A stretch of 64,000 bases of DNA from Nocardiopsis sp. NRRL B-16309 (GCF_001279585.1 NZ_LGEC01000126.1:62001-126000), one strand, 5' to 3'; counted from the stretch's first letter, positions 1 through 8,567 are shown. Notes: a model not told the origin generated them from the sequence alone. Numbers and translations: made by a program.

Positions 1-1
1 G

Positions 2-103
2 CGGGCCTTCCGCGAGGGCGATCCCCGGGTGGGCCAGATGCTCAGCGAGCACGTCCTCAACTACGTGGAGGCGGCGCTGAAGTCGCACGGAGGCGCGGGC
101 TGA
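2..103 (+). CDS. C-terminal end of a GntR/FCD-type transcriptional regulator (partial)
   Basis: The window opens inside a reading frame that ends at a TGA at 101-103. The visible 33 residues begin RAFREGDPRVGQML and end in an Ala/Gly-rich tail. A phrase like 'EGDP..A..M..H' followed by a short helix is typical of the last helices of the FCD ligand-binding domain of FadR-type GntR regulators. The family call is inference from a short stretch. It lies upstream and on the same strand as the pyruvate dehydrogenase operon, whose promoter carries a near-perfect operator, so it is a plausible local regulator. The N-terminus and start lie outside the window. Confidence 0.5.
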   Translation, partial: RAFREGDPRVGQMLSEHVLNYVEAALKSHGGAG

Positions 104-511
104 ACCCACCGGCCCCGTCCTCGCGTCCGCCATCCCGCCCCTGTCCCCCCGTTCTCGTGCATTCGGTCACGGCCCTCCGCACCCGGCTCTCGGGCCCGGC
201 CCCCTCCACGGACTGTTCCGGACCCCCGGAGCCCGTGCGCACGGCCCAGCCCGCCCCCGCGGTCGCCTGGGCATCCCCCGTGCTGGCGGAAGACGCCGAC
301 AGTGCCCAAGCCCGCCCCCGCGGGCACCTGGACATCCCCGTCCGCCCGCCTCGGCGCCCCCGGCCCGAGCGCTCCGGCGTCCTCCGTCCGCCCGTGCCGG
401 CGCCCGGGTCCGCCCATCTCGGCATCATCCGTCCGCCCGTGCCCGCTCCGCGCCGCATGCGCGTGAGCGGACCCGTCGCGCCGAACTTCCGTCATCTGCC
501 ATAAAGTCGTA
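104..511. other. Intergenic region with degenerate GC-rich direct repeats
   Basis: I see no convincing gene; the open frames here are GC-rich shadows without ribosome-binding sites. Two stretches near 241-281 and 301-342 are imperfect direct repeats sharing a GCCCGCCCCCGCGG core followed by CCTGG and CATCCCC. A second pair near 378-395 and 423-440 shares TCCGTCCGCCCGTGCC. They look like local duplications of non-coding sequence. Confidence 0.5.
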
Positions 512-540
512 TTGATCGATCATCGATCAGACCGTAGAGT
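512..540 (+). promoter_or_regulatory. Putative promoter of the pdh operon with overlapping palindromic operator
   Basis: A -35-like TTGATC (512-517) is followed after 17 bp by TAGAGT (535-540), a good sigma-70-class arrangement for actinomycetes. The perfect palindrome TGATCGAT-C-ATCGATCA (513-529) overlaps the -35 box and spacer, where a bound repressor would block polymerase. FadR-subfamily GntR proteins commonly bind palindromes of this size, and a GntR/FCD gene ends just upstream, but the pairing is inference. Transcription from here would leave a leader of about 370 nt before pdhA. Confidence 0.5.
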
Positions 541-915
541 GTGCGCGACGCACGTCACACGGACACGCGCGTGCCCCTCGGGCGGCGGAGTCGTTCATCC
601 GGCCGGTGGACGAACCCTCGCGCCCGACACTGCCACGCCGACAGGCACATGCATAGGGCAGGACAGACCGGGAAGCAATGCGGTCAGGGGTCCGGGCGAC
701 AACTGCACACCAGACCCCATCAGCGCTTCGCGTCCGGGGAGGACGAGCCACGGTCCCCAGGACGCGCCCCGCGACAGCCACAAGAGCGCCGCCACCGTTT
801 GAGCCCGGTGGCGCCGCACGTCACGGCCGCGCCCGACAGCGCGGCCACGACGGGCCCCGCGCTCCCGCCCCACAGGGCGGGAACGAGAGGCCTCTCGCAC
901 GAAGAAAGGCACACC
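541..915 (+). other. Long leader between the putative promoter and pdhA
   Basis: About 370 nt separate the promoter at 512-540 from the pdhA start codon. No gene with a ribosome-binding site is visible. I do not recognise a known riboswitch class. A second promoter closer to pdhA cannot be excluded. The segment ends with the ribosome-binding site GAAGAAAGG at 901-909. Confidence 0.4.
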
Positions 916-2022
916 ATGGCTGACACGGCCAAGCCGAAGGGCGGCACCGCCCGGGCCTCCACGTCCCGGCGGCGCGGCCGCAAGGACACCTCCCCCGGCC
1001 TCGGCGACGAGAAGCCCGAGGTCCTGCTCGACTACTACCGCCAGATGGTGTTCGTCCGGCAGTTCGAGCAGCGCACCGGCCAGGCCTACACGCAGGCCCG
1101 GATCGGTGGCTACTGCCACCTCAACCTCGGCGAGGAGGCCACGGTCGTCGGACTGATGACCGCCCTCCAGGAGCGCGACTACCTGTTCACGAACTACCGT
1201 GACCACGGTTACGCGATCGGCAAGGGCATGGACCCCAAGCGGGTCATGGCCGAGCTCTACGGGCGCTCCGACGGGGTGTCCAGGGGCTGGGGCGGCTCCA
1301 TGCACATGTACGACACCGAGACCCGGATGCTCGGCGGGTACGGCATCGTCGGCGGGCAGCTCCCGCTGGCCACCGGCGCCGCACTGGCCATCTCCTACCG
1401 GGGCGGCGACGAGGTCGTCATGTGCCAGATGGGCGACGGCACCACCAACATCGGCGCCTGGCACGAGTCGCTCAACATCGCCAAGCTGTGGAACCTGCCC
1501 ATCGTGTTCGTGGTGATCAACAACTTCACCGGCATGGGCACCACCGTCGAGATGTCCTCCGCCGAGCCCGACCTGTACAAGCGCGGCGCCGCCTTCCGCA
1601 TCGAGGGCGAGCGCGTGGACGGCCGCGACGTCCTGGCCGTCCGCGACACCGCGAGCCGCCTCATCGAGCGCGCCCGCGCCGAGCAGACGCCGTTCCTGCT
1701 GGAGGCCTGGAGCTACCGGCAGAAGGGCCACTCCGTCGTCGACCCGGCCAAGTACCGCACCGAAGAGCAGCGCGACGAGGCCAGGTCCGAGGAGAACGAC
1801 CCGATCCAGATCTTCGGCGAGAAGCTCGCCAAGGCGGGCCTGCTCACCGACGAGCAGCGCGACGAGATCAACGCGTCGGTCAAGGCCGAGGTCGCCGAGG
1901 CCGCCGACTTCGCGGAGAACAGCCCGCACCCGGACGTGTCCACCCTCTTCGACTACACGTACGCCAGCCCGGTGCCCAACGAGTCGCGGCGCATGCCCGC
2001 CGACCCGGTGTTCGCAGAGTAG
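916..2022 (+). CDS. pdhA: Pyruvate dehydrogenase E1 component, alpha subunit
   Basis: 368-residue thiamine-diphosphate-dependent E1 alpha subunit, which decarboxylates pyruvate and passes the hydroxyethyl group to lipoyl-E2. The ThDP-binding motif runs from GDGTTN near residue 173 to NN near 203. The phosphorylation-loop-like segment GWGGSMHMYD near 124-133 and a YRQKGHS segment are typical of PdhA. The ATG at 916 is preceded by GAAGAAAGG six bases upstream; the longer open frame upstream lacks coding character. The first 30 residues are a basic, Ser/Thr-rich extension. It is followed after 15 bp by the beta subunit and then E2; no E3 gene lies in the visible operon. A branched-chain or acetoin dehydrogenase is possible, but the sequence reads most like the heterotetrameric PDH type. 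Confidence 0.9.
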   Translation: MADTAKPKGGTARASTSRRRGRKDTSPGLGDEKPEVLLDYYRQMVFVRQFEQRTGQAYTQARIGGYCHLNLGEEATVVGLMTALQERDYLFTNYRDHGYAIGKGMDPKRVMAELYGRSDGVSRGWGGSMHMYDTETRMLGGYGIVGGQLPLATGAALAISYRGGDEVVMCQMGDGTTNIGAWHESLNIAKLWNLPIVFVVINNFTGMGTTVEMSSAEPDLYKRGAAFRIEGERVDGRDVLAVRDTASRLIERARAEQTPFLLEAWSYRQKGHSVVDPAKYRTEEQRDEARSEENDPIQIFGEKLAKAGLLTDEQRDEINASVKAEVAEAADFAENSPHPDVSTLFDYTYASPVPNESRRMPADPVFAE

Positions 2023-2037
2023 AGAAGGAACGAGCAC

Positions 2038-3051
2038 ATGTCTGTGATCACATACCGCCAGGCTCTGCGGGACACGCTGCGCGCCGAGATGGTCCGCGAC
2101 GAGAACGTCCTCGTCATGGGCGAGGAGATCGGTGTCTTCGAGGGCTCCTACAAGATCACCGAGGGCCTCCTCAAGGAGTTCGGCCCCCGGCGGGTCAAGG
2201 ACACCCCCATCGCCGAGGAGGGGTTCGTCGGCGCCGCCATCGGCGCGGCCATGCTGGGCCTGCGCCCGGTCGTCGAGCTGATGACGATCAACTTCTCGCT
2301 GATCGCCATCGACCAGATCATCAACCACGCCGCCAAGATCTACGGGATGTTCGGCGGCCAGACCAGCGTCCCCATGGTCATCCGCACCCCCGGTGGCGGC
2401 GGCCAGCAGCTCGGTGCCACGCACTCGCAGAACATCGAGCTGTTCTACTCCTTCATCCCCGGCCTCAAGGTGATGGCGCCCAGTACGCCCGCCGAGGCCT
2501 CCTCGATGCTGCGCGCGGCCATCCGCGACGACGACCCGGTCCTGTTCCTGGAGAACCTGGGCCTGTACAACTCCAAGGGCGAGGTCCCCGACGGCTACGC
2601 CGAGCCGTCCAACGACGACGTGGCCACGATCGGCCGCGCCGGTGTCACCCGCGAGGGCAGCGACATCACGCTCATCGGCTACTCCCGGATGGCCATGGTC
2701 GCCACCCAGGTCGCCGAGAGGCTCGCCAAGGAGGACATCAGCGTCGAGGTCGTCGACCTGCGCAGCCTCCGCCCCCTCGACCGCCAGACGTTCGTGGACT
2801 CGGTCAAGAAGACCGGCGCCGCGGTGATCTGCGAGGACGACTGGCTGACCTACGGGATCGGCGCGGAGATCGCCGCCTCGATCCAGGAGGGGGCCTTCGA
2901 CTACCTGGACGCCCCGGTCCGCCGCGTGGCCATGGCCGAGGTGCCGATGCCCTACGCCAAGCCGCTGGAGACGGCGGCCCTGCCGTCGGTCGAGTCGATC
3001 AGCACCGCCATCAAGGAGACCCTGAGCGCCGTCGGCAAACGGGTCGGGTAG
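2038..3051 (+). CDS. pdhB: Pyruvate dehydrogenase E1 component, beta subunit
   Basis: 337-residue E1 beta subunit of a 2-oxo acid dehydrogenase; with PdhA it forms the alpha2-beta2 heterotetramer. Features seen: an N-terminal pyrimidine-binding domain with VMGEEIG and IAEEGFVGAA, the PVVELMTINF segment, and a C-terminal transketolase-type domain with VVDLRSLRPLD. AGAAGGAACGAG upstream supports the ATG at 2038. It follows pdhA after 15 bp and precedes the E2 gene by 14 bp, so the three are one transcription unit. Length and domain layout are normal for PdhB/AcoB/BkdB; the substrate is inferred from the whole operon. Confidence 0.9.
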   Translation: MSVITYRQALRDTLRAEMVRDENVLVMGEEIGVFEGSYKITEGLLKEFGPRRVKDTPIAEEGFVGAAIGAAMLGLRPVVELMTINFSLIAIDQIINHAAKIYGMFGGQTSVPMVIRTPGGGGQQLGATHSQNIELFYSFIPGLKVMAPSTPAEASSMLRAAIRDDDPVLFLENLGLYNSKGEVPDGYAEPSNDDVATIGRAGVTREGSDITLIGYSRMAMVATQVAERLAKEDISVEVVDLRSLRPLDRQTFVDSVKKTGAAVICEDDWLTYGIGAEIAASIQEGAFDYLDAPVRRVAMAEVPMPYAKPLETAALPSVESISTAIKETLSAVGKRVG

Positions 3052-3065
3052 AGGGAGTTTCAAGC

Positions 3066-4370
3066 ATGAGCGAAATCCAGATGCCGCGCCTCTCCGACAC
3101 CATGGAGGAAGGCGTCATCAGCACGTGGGTCAAGAAGGTGGGCGACAAGGTCGCCGCCGGCGACGTCCTGGTCGAGATCGAGACCGACAAGGCCGTCATG
3201 GAGTACGAGGCCTACGAGGACGGCTTCCTGGTCAAGCAGTCGGTCAACGAGGGTGACACGGTGCCCATCGGCGCGGTCATCGGTGTGATCGCCGACTCCC
3301 CGGACGCCGAGGTGGCGGACTCGGCCCCGGCCGCCCCCGCCGAGCCCGCGGAGAAGGAGGAGGCCCCGGCCGAGCAGCCCGCGCCCGCCGCGCGGGAGAC
3401 GGCTCCGGCGGAGCCCGCTCCGGCCGCCGACGAGTCCGGCGCGTCCGGCGACGGCGAGGGGCCGCGTCCGCGCACCTCCCCGCTGGCCCGCCGCCTGGCC
3501 AAGGAGTACGGCCTGGACATCACCCGGATCCAGGGCTCGGGCCCCAAGGGCCGGGTCGTGCGCGCCGACATCGAGGCCGCGGCCAAGAACGGCGCCGGCG
3601 CCCAGGCTCCGGAGCCCAGTGCTCCCGCGGCGCCGGCCGCGGCGGCTCCCGCCGCGCAGGCCCCGTCCTTCGACGACGGGCGCGCCTCCGAGGAGCTCAA
3701 GGTCAGCAACGTGCGCAAGGTCATCGCGCGCCGCCTGACCGAGAGCAAGCAGCAGGTGCCGCACTTCTACCTGCGCCGCACGATCGACGCCGAGGCCCTC
3801 AAGGCCTTCCGCGCCCAGATCAACGAGCAGCTGGCGAGCACGGGCGCCAAGATCAGCTTCAACGACCTGATCGTCAAGGCCTGCGCGACCACGCTCAAGC
3901 TGCACCCGGCCGTCAACACCTCGTGGGTGGACGACAAGCTGCTCCAGCACCACCGGGTGAACGTCGGAGTGGCCGTGGCCGTCGACGCGGGCCTGGTCGT
4001 GCCGGTCCTGCACGACACCGACAAGGCGACGCTGTCGGAGATCTCCACGCGCACCCGCGAGCTGGCGGGCAAGGCCCGTGACGGCAAGCTGAAGCCGCAG
4101 GAGATGAGCGGCGGCACGTTCAGCGTGTCCAACCTGGGCATGTTCGGCGTGGACAGCTTCTCCGCGGTCATCAACCCGCCGGAGGCGGCGATCCTCGCGG
4201 TCGGCGCGATGCGCCAGGAGGCCGTGGTCGTGGACGGCGAGGTCGCGGTGCGCAACCGCATCTCCCTGGAGCTGTCGGTCGACCACCGCGCGGTGGACGG
4301 CGCCGTCGGTGCCGCCTTCCTCAAGGACCTGGCCGAGATCCTCGAGGAGCCCATGCGGATCATCCTGTAG
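3066..4370 (+). CDS. pdhC: Dihydrolipoamide acetyltransferase, E2 component
   Basis: 434-residue E2 core protein. One N-terminal lipoyl domain carries the lipoylated lysine in ETDKAVMEYE (Lys42). An Ala/Pro/Glu-rich flexible linker follows, then an E3/E1-binding domain at about 136-170 starting RTSPLARRLAKEYG, a second Ala/Pro linker, and the catalytic acyltransferase domain ending with HRAVDG (His407), the active-site motif of this family. The ATG at 3066 sits behind GAGGGAG at the end of pdhB. The single lipoyl domain contrasts with the two or three found in some actinobacterial SucB-type E2 proteins, fitting a dedicated PDH rather than the 2-oxoglutarate complex. Confidence 0.9.
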   Translation: MSEIQMPRLSDTMEEGVISTWVKKVGDKVAAGDVLVEIETDKAVMEYEAYEDGFLVKQSVNEGDTVPIGAVIGVIADSPDAEVADSAPAAPAEPAEKEEAPAEQPAPAARETAPAEPAPAADESGASGDGEGPRPRTSPLARRLAKEYGLDITRIQGSGPKGRVVRADIEAAAKNGAGAQAPEPSAPAAPAAAAPAAQAPSFDDGRASEELKVSNVRKVIARRLTESKQQVPHFYLRRTIDAEALKAFRAQINEQLASTGAKISFNDLIVKACATTLKLHPAVNTSWVDDKLLQHHRVNVGVAVAVDAGLVVPVLHDTDKATLSEISTRTRELAGKARDGKLKPQEMSGGTFSVSNLGMFGVDSFSAVINPPEAAILAVGAMRQEAVVVDGEVAVRNRISLELSVDHRAVDGAVGAAFLKDLAEILEEPMRIIL

Positions 4371-4378
4371 TCGCACAA

Positions 4379-4420
4379 GCGAACGCCCCGGTCGGGAAGG
4401 CTCCCGGCCGGGGTGTTCGC
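4379..4420 (+). terminator. Terminator of the pdh operon
   Basis: A stem of 19 pairs with only two G-T wobbles: GCGAACGCCCCGGTCGGGA pairs with TCCCGGCCGGGGTGTTCGC around a 4-nt loop, 8 bp after the E2 stop. There is no long T-run, as is usual in actinomycetes. Confidence 0.8.
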
Positions 4421-4648
4421 GTGTGCGCCCGTGTGCGCCCGTGAGCGCGCGTTCCGTGGTGGCCCGTGGTCCGAGGCGCTCCGCGCCCGTGTCGGTCCGG
4501 TACCGGCGCGGCAGCGGTCGGGGGCACTCCCGCGACGGGGCGGAGAGGGCGGAACCGTCGTCGGGCGGCGGCTCGCCCGTCCGCGGTCCGTCCCGGGAGC
4601 GGCCGTGCGGCCGTCGTCCACAGGCTGTGGACAGAGTGCGGTCGCCGC

Positions 4649-5035
4649 TCAGGCGTGGCCCAGGCCGGTCTGGTCCGGCCGGTCGTCCCGGGAGGCCACG
4701 TTGCTGTGCTGGCCCACGCTGGTCGGGACGGTGTGCCGGGCCCGGCCCTTGTCGATCCCGAGCAGGCGGTTGAGGTGCCCCTTGCGCCCGACGACCAGCC
4801 AGGCGATCGCCCCCAGCAGGGGCGTCCAGAGCTCGAAGACGACCCACAGGAGCTTGCCGCCCGCGGTGAGGTCGGAGTCGGCGAGGGTGGAGACGATCGC
4901 CCAGATGAGGAGGATCAGCACCGCGAGGCCGATGGCCAGGAAGATCACCCCCGCGATCCCGCTCAGCCACACGGCGCTGTCGTCGACCGTGTTCGCGAGT
5001 TCGTGCGCGACCCCCTGCGCGAGCGCGATGTCCAT
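4649..5035 (-). CDS. Small membrane protein with PLD-nuclease N-terminal-like (PLDc_N) domain
   Basis: 128 residues with two hydrophobic helices: roughly 24-48 (GIAGVIFLAIGLAVLILLIW) and 62-82 (LWVVFELWTPLLGAIAWLVV), the second followed by GRKG. The phrase W..VEL.TPLLGAI.WL..GRKG is the hallmark of the PLDc_N domain, a two-helix module found alone in many actinobacterial membrane proteins and at the N-terminus of cardiolipin synthases. No phospholipase catalytic HKD motif is present, so no enzyme activity is expected. The C-terminal 45 residues are hydrophilic and Arg/Asp/His-rich. It stands alone, convergent with the pdh operon. Confidence 0.75.
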   Translation of the reverse strand: MDIALAQGVAHELANTVDDSAVWLSGIAGVIFLAIGLAVLILLIWAIVSTLADSDLTAGGKLLWVVFELWTPLLGAIAWLVVGRKGHLNRLLGIDKGRARHTVPTSVGQHSNVASRDDRPDQTGLGHA

Positions 5036-5395
5036 GACTCCCCCATACTCACAGTGACATTCTTAATGCACAGAGTAATTAAGCGGCGGCGAGTCTCCCC
5101 ACATATCGACACTTTCGGGCGTTTCTCCGGCCGCGGGACCCGGTTCCGAATCACTGGCGGTGACGCGGATTCAGGCGACGACTTTCGCGTAGGGCCCCCC
5201 ACCAGGCTTTTCCGCTGCTTTACTGGTAACCATGGGCGATCGTCGGCGATCTGGCAGGTTCACTCCCTCGCTCCGTCCCGGAGCCGGCACCGGAAACGGT
5301 GGTGGCGCGGCCACCCGTGACCACCGACTCGCAGGACCGGGCACGCCGGACCGCAGAGCCCGCCCGCCGGCGGAGGGCCCCTCGCCCGGAGCCCG
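5036..5395. other. Intergenic region between divergent genes
   Basis: This holds the upstream sequences of the PLDc_N gene (minus) and the GntR gene (plus). A short AT-richer patch near 5050-5085 contains TTCTTAATG and GTAATTAAG and may hold the minus-strand promoter. I see no gene or clear terminator. Confidence 0.4.
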
Positions 5396-6118
5396 GTGAC
5401 AGTGAGTCGGCAACCCCGCTACCTCTGGTTGGCCGAACAGCTCCGAGAACCGATCCTGCGCGGCGAGATGCCCCCCGGAACGCGGTTGCCCTCCCGCACC
5501 AGGCTCGCCCGGCGCTACCACGTCAGCGAGCAGATCTCCCGGACGGCGCTGCGGCTGCTGGTCACCGAGGGCCTGGTCGAGGCCCGCCCCGGGTCCGGAT
5601 ACTTCGTACGGCCTGCACCCGAGCAGTTCCGGCTCTGCCGTACCGACTCCTCCGGTTCCGGCCTGGGCGAGCTCAGGCGCGAGGTGATCGGCACCGAGCA
5701 GGAGCGCAGCCCCGCCCCGCTCAGCGCGCGGCTCCGGATCCGTGAGGGCGACCCGGTCTACCGCACGACCTCCCGCGGACTGTCCGCGCGGCTGCCCGTC
5801 ACCCTGCACCTGTCCTGGGAACCCGCCGCCCTCACCGCGGGCACCCTGCGCACCCCGTTCGACGCGGCCCCCGACCTCGGCCTCCTGGACCGCCTCGGCG
5901 CCGCGGGCCACCACGTCGACCGGGTGGTCGAGGAGGTGGGAGTGCGCACGCTGCGCGACTCCGAGGCCGCCCTGCTCGGCGCCGCCCCCGGCCGGTCCGT
6001 CCTGGTGGTGGAGCGCACGCACTACTGCGGCAGCCGACCCGTGGAGACCTCCGACCTCATCGGGGCGACCGAGCAGTGCCGACTCCTCTACAAGCTCAGC
6101 CTGGCCCGCTCCCCGTAG
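5396..6118 (+). CDS. GntR-family transcriptional regulator (HutC/UTRA subfamily)
   Basis: 240 residues. An N-terminal winged helix-turn-helix (about 8-70) contains GTRLPSRTRLARRYHVSEQ and ends with the wing GLVEARPGSGYFVR, classic GntR features. The C-terminal half (about 85-235) reads as a UTRA ligand-binding domain, with paired blocks such as LRIREGDPVYRTT and PGRSVLVVERTHYC. Effectors of UTRA regulators are often sugars, histidine or fatty acids; this one is unknown. The GTG at 5396 has GGAGGG about 18 bp upstream; the in-frame GTG at 5402 is an alternative. It stands alone, convergent with asd across a strong shared terminator. Confidence 0.8.
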   Translation: MTVSRQPRYLWLAEQLREPILRGEMPPGTRLPSRTRLARRYHVSEQISRTALRLLVTEGLVEARPGSGYFVRPAPEQFRLCRTDSSGSGLGELRREVIGTEQERSPAPLSARLRIREGDPVYRTTSRGLSARLPVTLHLSWEPAALTAGTLRTPFDAAPDLGLLDRLGAAGHHVDRVVEEVGVRTLRDSEAALLGAAPGRSVLVVERTHYCGSRPVETSDLIGATEQCRLLYKLSLARSP

Positions 6119-6155
6119 GGCGGTTCCGCGGGCATTCGTCCCTGGGCCCCGCGCA

Positions 6156-6210
6156 CAGAGCCGGAACGCACGCCGGAACCCTCTCGGCTCCTGCGTGCGT
6201 TCCGGCTCTG
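6156..6210. terminator. Bidirectional terminator between GntR gene and lysC-asd
   Basis: A perfect 18-bp inverted repeat, CAGAGCCGGAACGCACGC (6156-6173) and its complement (6193-6210), with a 19-nt loop. It lies between two convergent genes, so it can serve both. Confidence 0.8.
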
Positions 6211-6237
6211 ACGTGGTCGGGCCCCAGGGCCCGGGGC

Positions 6238-7299
6238 CTAGCCCTGCGTGAACTCCTTGGCGACGACCTCGGCGATCTGCGCGGTGTTGAGCGCGGCGCC
6301 CTTGCGCAGGTTGTCCCCGCACAGGAAGAGGTCGAGCGAGGCCGGGTCGTCCAGCGACTGGCGGATCCGGCCGACCCAGGTGGGGTCGGTGCCGACCACG
6401 TCGGCCGGGGTCGGGAACTCCGCCCTGGCCGGGTCGTCCAGGACCTGGACGCCGTCGGACTCGCCCAGCAGCTTGCGGGCGTCGTCGGCGGCGACCTCGT
6501 TCTCGAAGGTCGCGTGCACGACCAGCGAGTGCGTGGTGATCACCGGCACGCGGACGCACGTGGCGTTGACGCGCAGGTCCGGCAGGCCCAGGATCTTGCG
6601 GGACTCGTTGCGGACCTTCAGCTCCTCCGAGGACCAGCCGTCGTCCTTGAGCGAACCCGCCCACGGCACGACGTTGTAGGCCAGCGGCGCGGGGAACGGG
6701 CCGAGCTCACCGACCGCCTCGCGCACGTCGCCCGCCTTCTCGGCCAGGCTCCGGTCGGCGCCGACCGCGGCCATCTGGTCGCGCAGGACGTCGATGCCCT
6801 CCTGGCCGGCGCCGGAGGCGGCCTGGTAGGAGGAGACCACGAGTTCCTTGACGCCGTAGGTCCGGTGCAGGGCACCGATCGCCACGATCATCGACAGCGT
6901 GGTGCAGTTGGGGTTGCTGATGATGCCGCGCGGGCGGTTGCGGACCTGGTCCGCGTTGACCTCGGGCACCACGAGCGGCACGTCGGCGTCCATGCGGAAC
7001 GCGCCGGAGTTGTCGACGGCGACCGCGCCGCGCGCGGCGGCGATCGGCGCCCACTCCTTGGAGATCTCGTCCGGTACGTCGAACATGGCCACGTCGACGC
7101 CGTCGAAGACCTCGGGGGTCAGGGCCTGGACCACGACGTCCTCGCCGCGGACCCGCAGGACCTTGCCCGCACTGCGCGCGGACGCCACCAGGCGGATCTC
7201 GCCCCAGACGTTCTCGCGCTCGCTGAGGATGCCCAGCATCACGGTGCCGACGGCGCCGGTCGCGCCGACGACGGCCAGGGTGGGAAGTCGGTTGCTCAT
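6238..7299 (-). CDS. asd: Aspartate-semialdehyde dehydrogenase
   Basis: 353-residue enzyme reducing beta-aspartyl phosphate to aspartate semialdehyde with NADPH, the second step toward lysine, diaminopimelate, threonine and methionine. The N-terminus has the dinucleotide-binding VVGATGAVGT; the active-site cysteine is Cys132 in SNPNCTT. AASGAGQEG is the usual substrate/phosphate-binding segment, and the length is normal. The ATG overlaps the lysC stop in an ATGA junction, so translation is coupled to aspartokinase upstream. Transcription ends at the convergent hairpin at 6156-6210. Confidence 0.95.
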   Translation of the reverse strand: MSNRLPTLAVVGATGAVGTVMLGILSERENVWGEIRLVASARSAGKVLRVRGEDVVVQALTPEVFDGVDVAMFDVPDEISKEWAPIAAARGAVAVDNSGAFRMDADVPLVVPEVNADQVRNRPRGIISNPNCTTLSMIVAIGALHRTYGVKELVVSSYQAASGAGQEGIDVLRDQMAAVGADRSLAEKAGDVREAVGELGPFPAPLAYNVVPWAGSLKDDGWSSEELKVRNESRKILGLPDLRVNATCVRVPVITTHSLVVHATFENEVAADDARKLLGESDGVQVLDDPARAEFPTPADVVGTDPTWVGRIRQSLDDPASLDLFLCGDNLRKGAALNTAQIAEVVAKEFTQG

Positions 7300-7817
7300 C
7301 GGCCGGTACCTCCGTAGACGACAGCCTCGACCTGGTCCGAGTCGAGCTGGAACTCGCTGTGGGCGGCCTGCACGGCCGCGTCGATCTGGTCCTCCTCGAC
7401 GATCACCGAGATGCGGATCTCCGAGGTGGAGATCATCTCGATGTTGGTGCCCGAACCGGCGACCGAGTCGAAGAAGCGGGCGGTGACGCCCGGGTAGGAG
7501 CGCATGCCGGCGCCGATCAGCGAGACCTTGCCGATCTTGTCGTCGTAGCGCAGGGACTCGAAGCCGACCTTCTCCTGCACCCGCTTGAGGGAGGCGATCG
7601 CGGTCTTGCCGGACTCCTTCGGCACCGTGAAGGAGATGTCGGTGCGCGAGGTGGAGACCGCCGACACGTTCTGCACGATCATGTCGATGTTGATCTCGGC
7701 GTCCGCGAGGGCCTTGAAGATCGTGGCGGCCTCTCCGACCTTGTCGGGCACGCCGACGACGGTGATCTTGGCTTCGCTCCGGTCGTGGGAGACCCCGGAG
7801 ATGATCGGCTGTTCCAT
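7296..7817 (-). CDS. lysC: Putative internal start: aspartokinase beta subunit
   Basis: Actinobacterial aspartokinases such as that of Corynebacterium glutamicum are alpha2-beta2 enzymes whose beta subunit is translated from an internal in-frame start of lysC. Here an ATG at 7817 opens a 173-residue product beginning MEQPIISGVSHD, just before the first ACT domain, the same place as the known beta start. GAGGAAAGCGAAGG lies immediately upstream, a good ribosome-binding site inside the coding sequence. The site is seen; its use is inferred from the family. Confidence 0.6.
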   Translation of the reverse strand: MEQPIISGVSHDRSEAKITVVGVPDKVGEAATIFKALADAEINIDMIVQNVSAVSTSRTDISFTVPKESGKTAIASLKRVQEKVGFESLRYDDKIGKVSLIGAGMRSYPGVTARFFDSVAGSGTNIEMISTSEIRISVIVEEDQIDAAVQAAHSEFQLDSDQVEAVVYGGTGR

Positions 7818-8567
7818 GCCTTCGCTTTCCTCGACTTCCGAAACGACCCAGGTACCGGGCTTCTGGCTGAACGACGAGCGGACGTGCAGCGGGATGTTGT
7901 AGCGCCGCGCGTACTCGACACAGCGCAGGTGCAGGATCTTGGTCCCGCAGGCGGCCATCTCCAGCATCTCCTCGTAGGAGACCTTGGGGATCCGGCGCGC
8001 GCTCGGCACGATGCGCGGGTCGGCGGTGAAGACACCGTCGACGTCGCTGTAGATCTCGCAGGCGTCGGCCTTCAGGGCGGCGGCGAGCGCCACGGCCGTG
8101 GTGTCCGAACCGCCGCGACCCAGCGAGGTGATGTCCTTGGTGTCCTGCGAGACGCCCTGGAAACCGGCGACGATGCAGATCGCACCCTCGTCCACGGCCT
8201 CCTGGATGCGCCCCGGGGTCACGTCGATGATCTTCGCGTTGCCGTGCAGCGACGTGGTGATCACACCGGCCTGGGAGCCGGTGAAGGAGCGTGCCTCGTA
8301 ACCGAGGTTCTCGATGGCCATCGCGACGAGCGCCATGGACATGCGCTCACCGGCGGTGACGAGCATGTCGAGCTCACGGGCGGGCGGCATCGGGGAGACC
8401 TGTTCGGCCAGGTCCAACAGTTCGTCAGTGGTATCGCCCATGGCAGAGACCACGACGACGACGTCATATCCCGCCTTTTTCTGAGCGACGATCCTCTGGG
8501 CTACTCGCTTGATGGCTTCCGCGTCAGCCACGGAAGACCCACCGTACTTCTGCACGATTAGGGCCAC
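7296..8567 (-). CDS. lysC: Aspartokinase (alpha subunit, full length)
   Basis: 423-residue aspartate kinase, the first step of the aspartate family pathway. The N-terminal kinase domain starts IVQKYGGSSVAD (KYGGSS motif) and contains GRGGSDTTA. The C-terminal region has two ACT domains for lysine/threonine feedback, starting ITVVGVPDKVGEA. The GTG at 8567 is chosen because AGGAG ends eight bases upstream and the protein then begins at the conserved ALIVQKYGG; the longer open frame adds 37 non-conserved residues. It overlaps asd by four bases. An in-frame start at 7817 is predicted to make the separate beta subunit. Confidence 0.93.
   Translation of the reverse strand: MALIVQKYGGSSVADAEAIKRVAQRIVAQKKAGYDVVVVVSAMGDTTDELLDLAEQVSPMPPARELDMLVTAGERMSMALVAMAIENLGYEARSFTGSQAGVITTSLHGNAKIIDVTPGRIQEAVDEGAICIVAGFQGVSQDTKDITSLGRGGSDTTAVALAAALKADACEIYSDVDGVFTADPRIVPSARRIPKVSYEEMLEMAACGTKILHLRCVEYARRYNIPLHVRSSFSQKPGTWVVSEVEESEGMEQPIISGVSHDRSEAKITVVGVPDKVGEAATIFKALADAEINIDMIVQNVSAVSTSRTDISFTVPKESGKTAIASLKRVQEKVGFESLRYDDKIGKVSLIGAGMRSYPGVTARFFDSVAGSGTNIEMISTSEIRISVIVEEDQIDAAVQAAHSEFQLDSDQVEAVVYGGTGR

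Noticed and set aside
595..3063. 822-residue open frame on the minus strand
   Set aside because: It mirrors the pdhA-pdhB coding frames, is rich in His, Asp, Gly and Val as expected from antisense of GC-biased codons, and has no ribosome-binding site or family motif.
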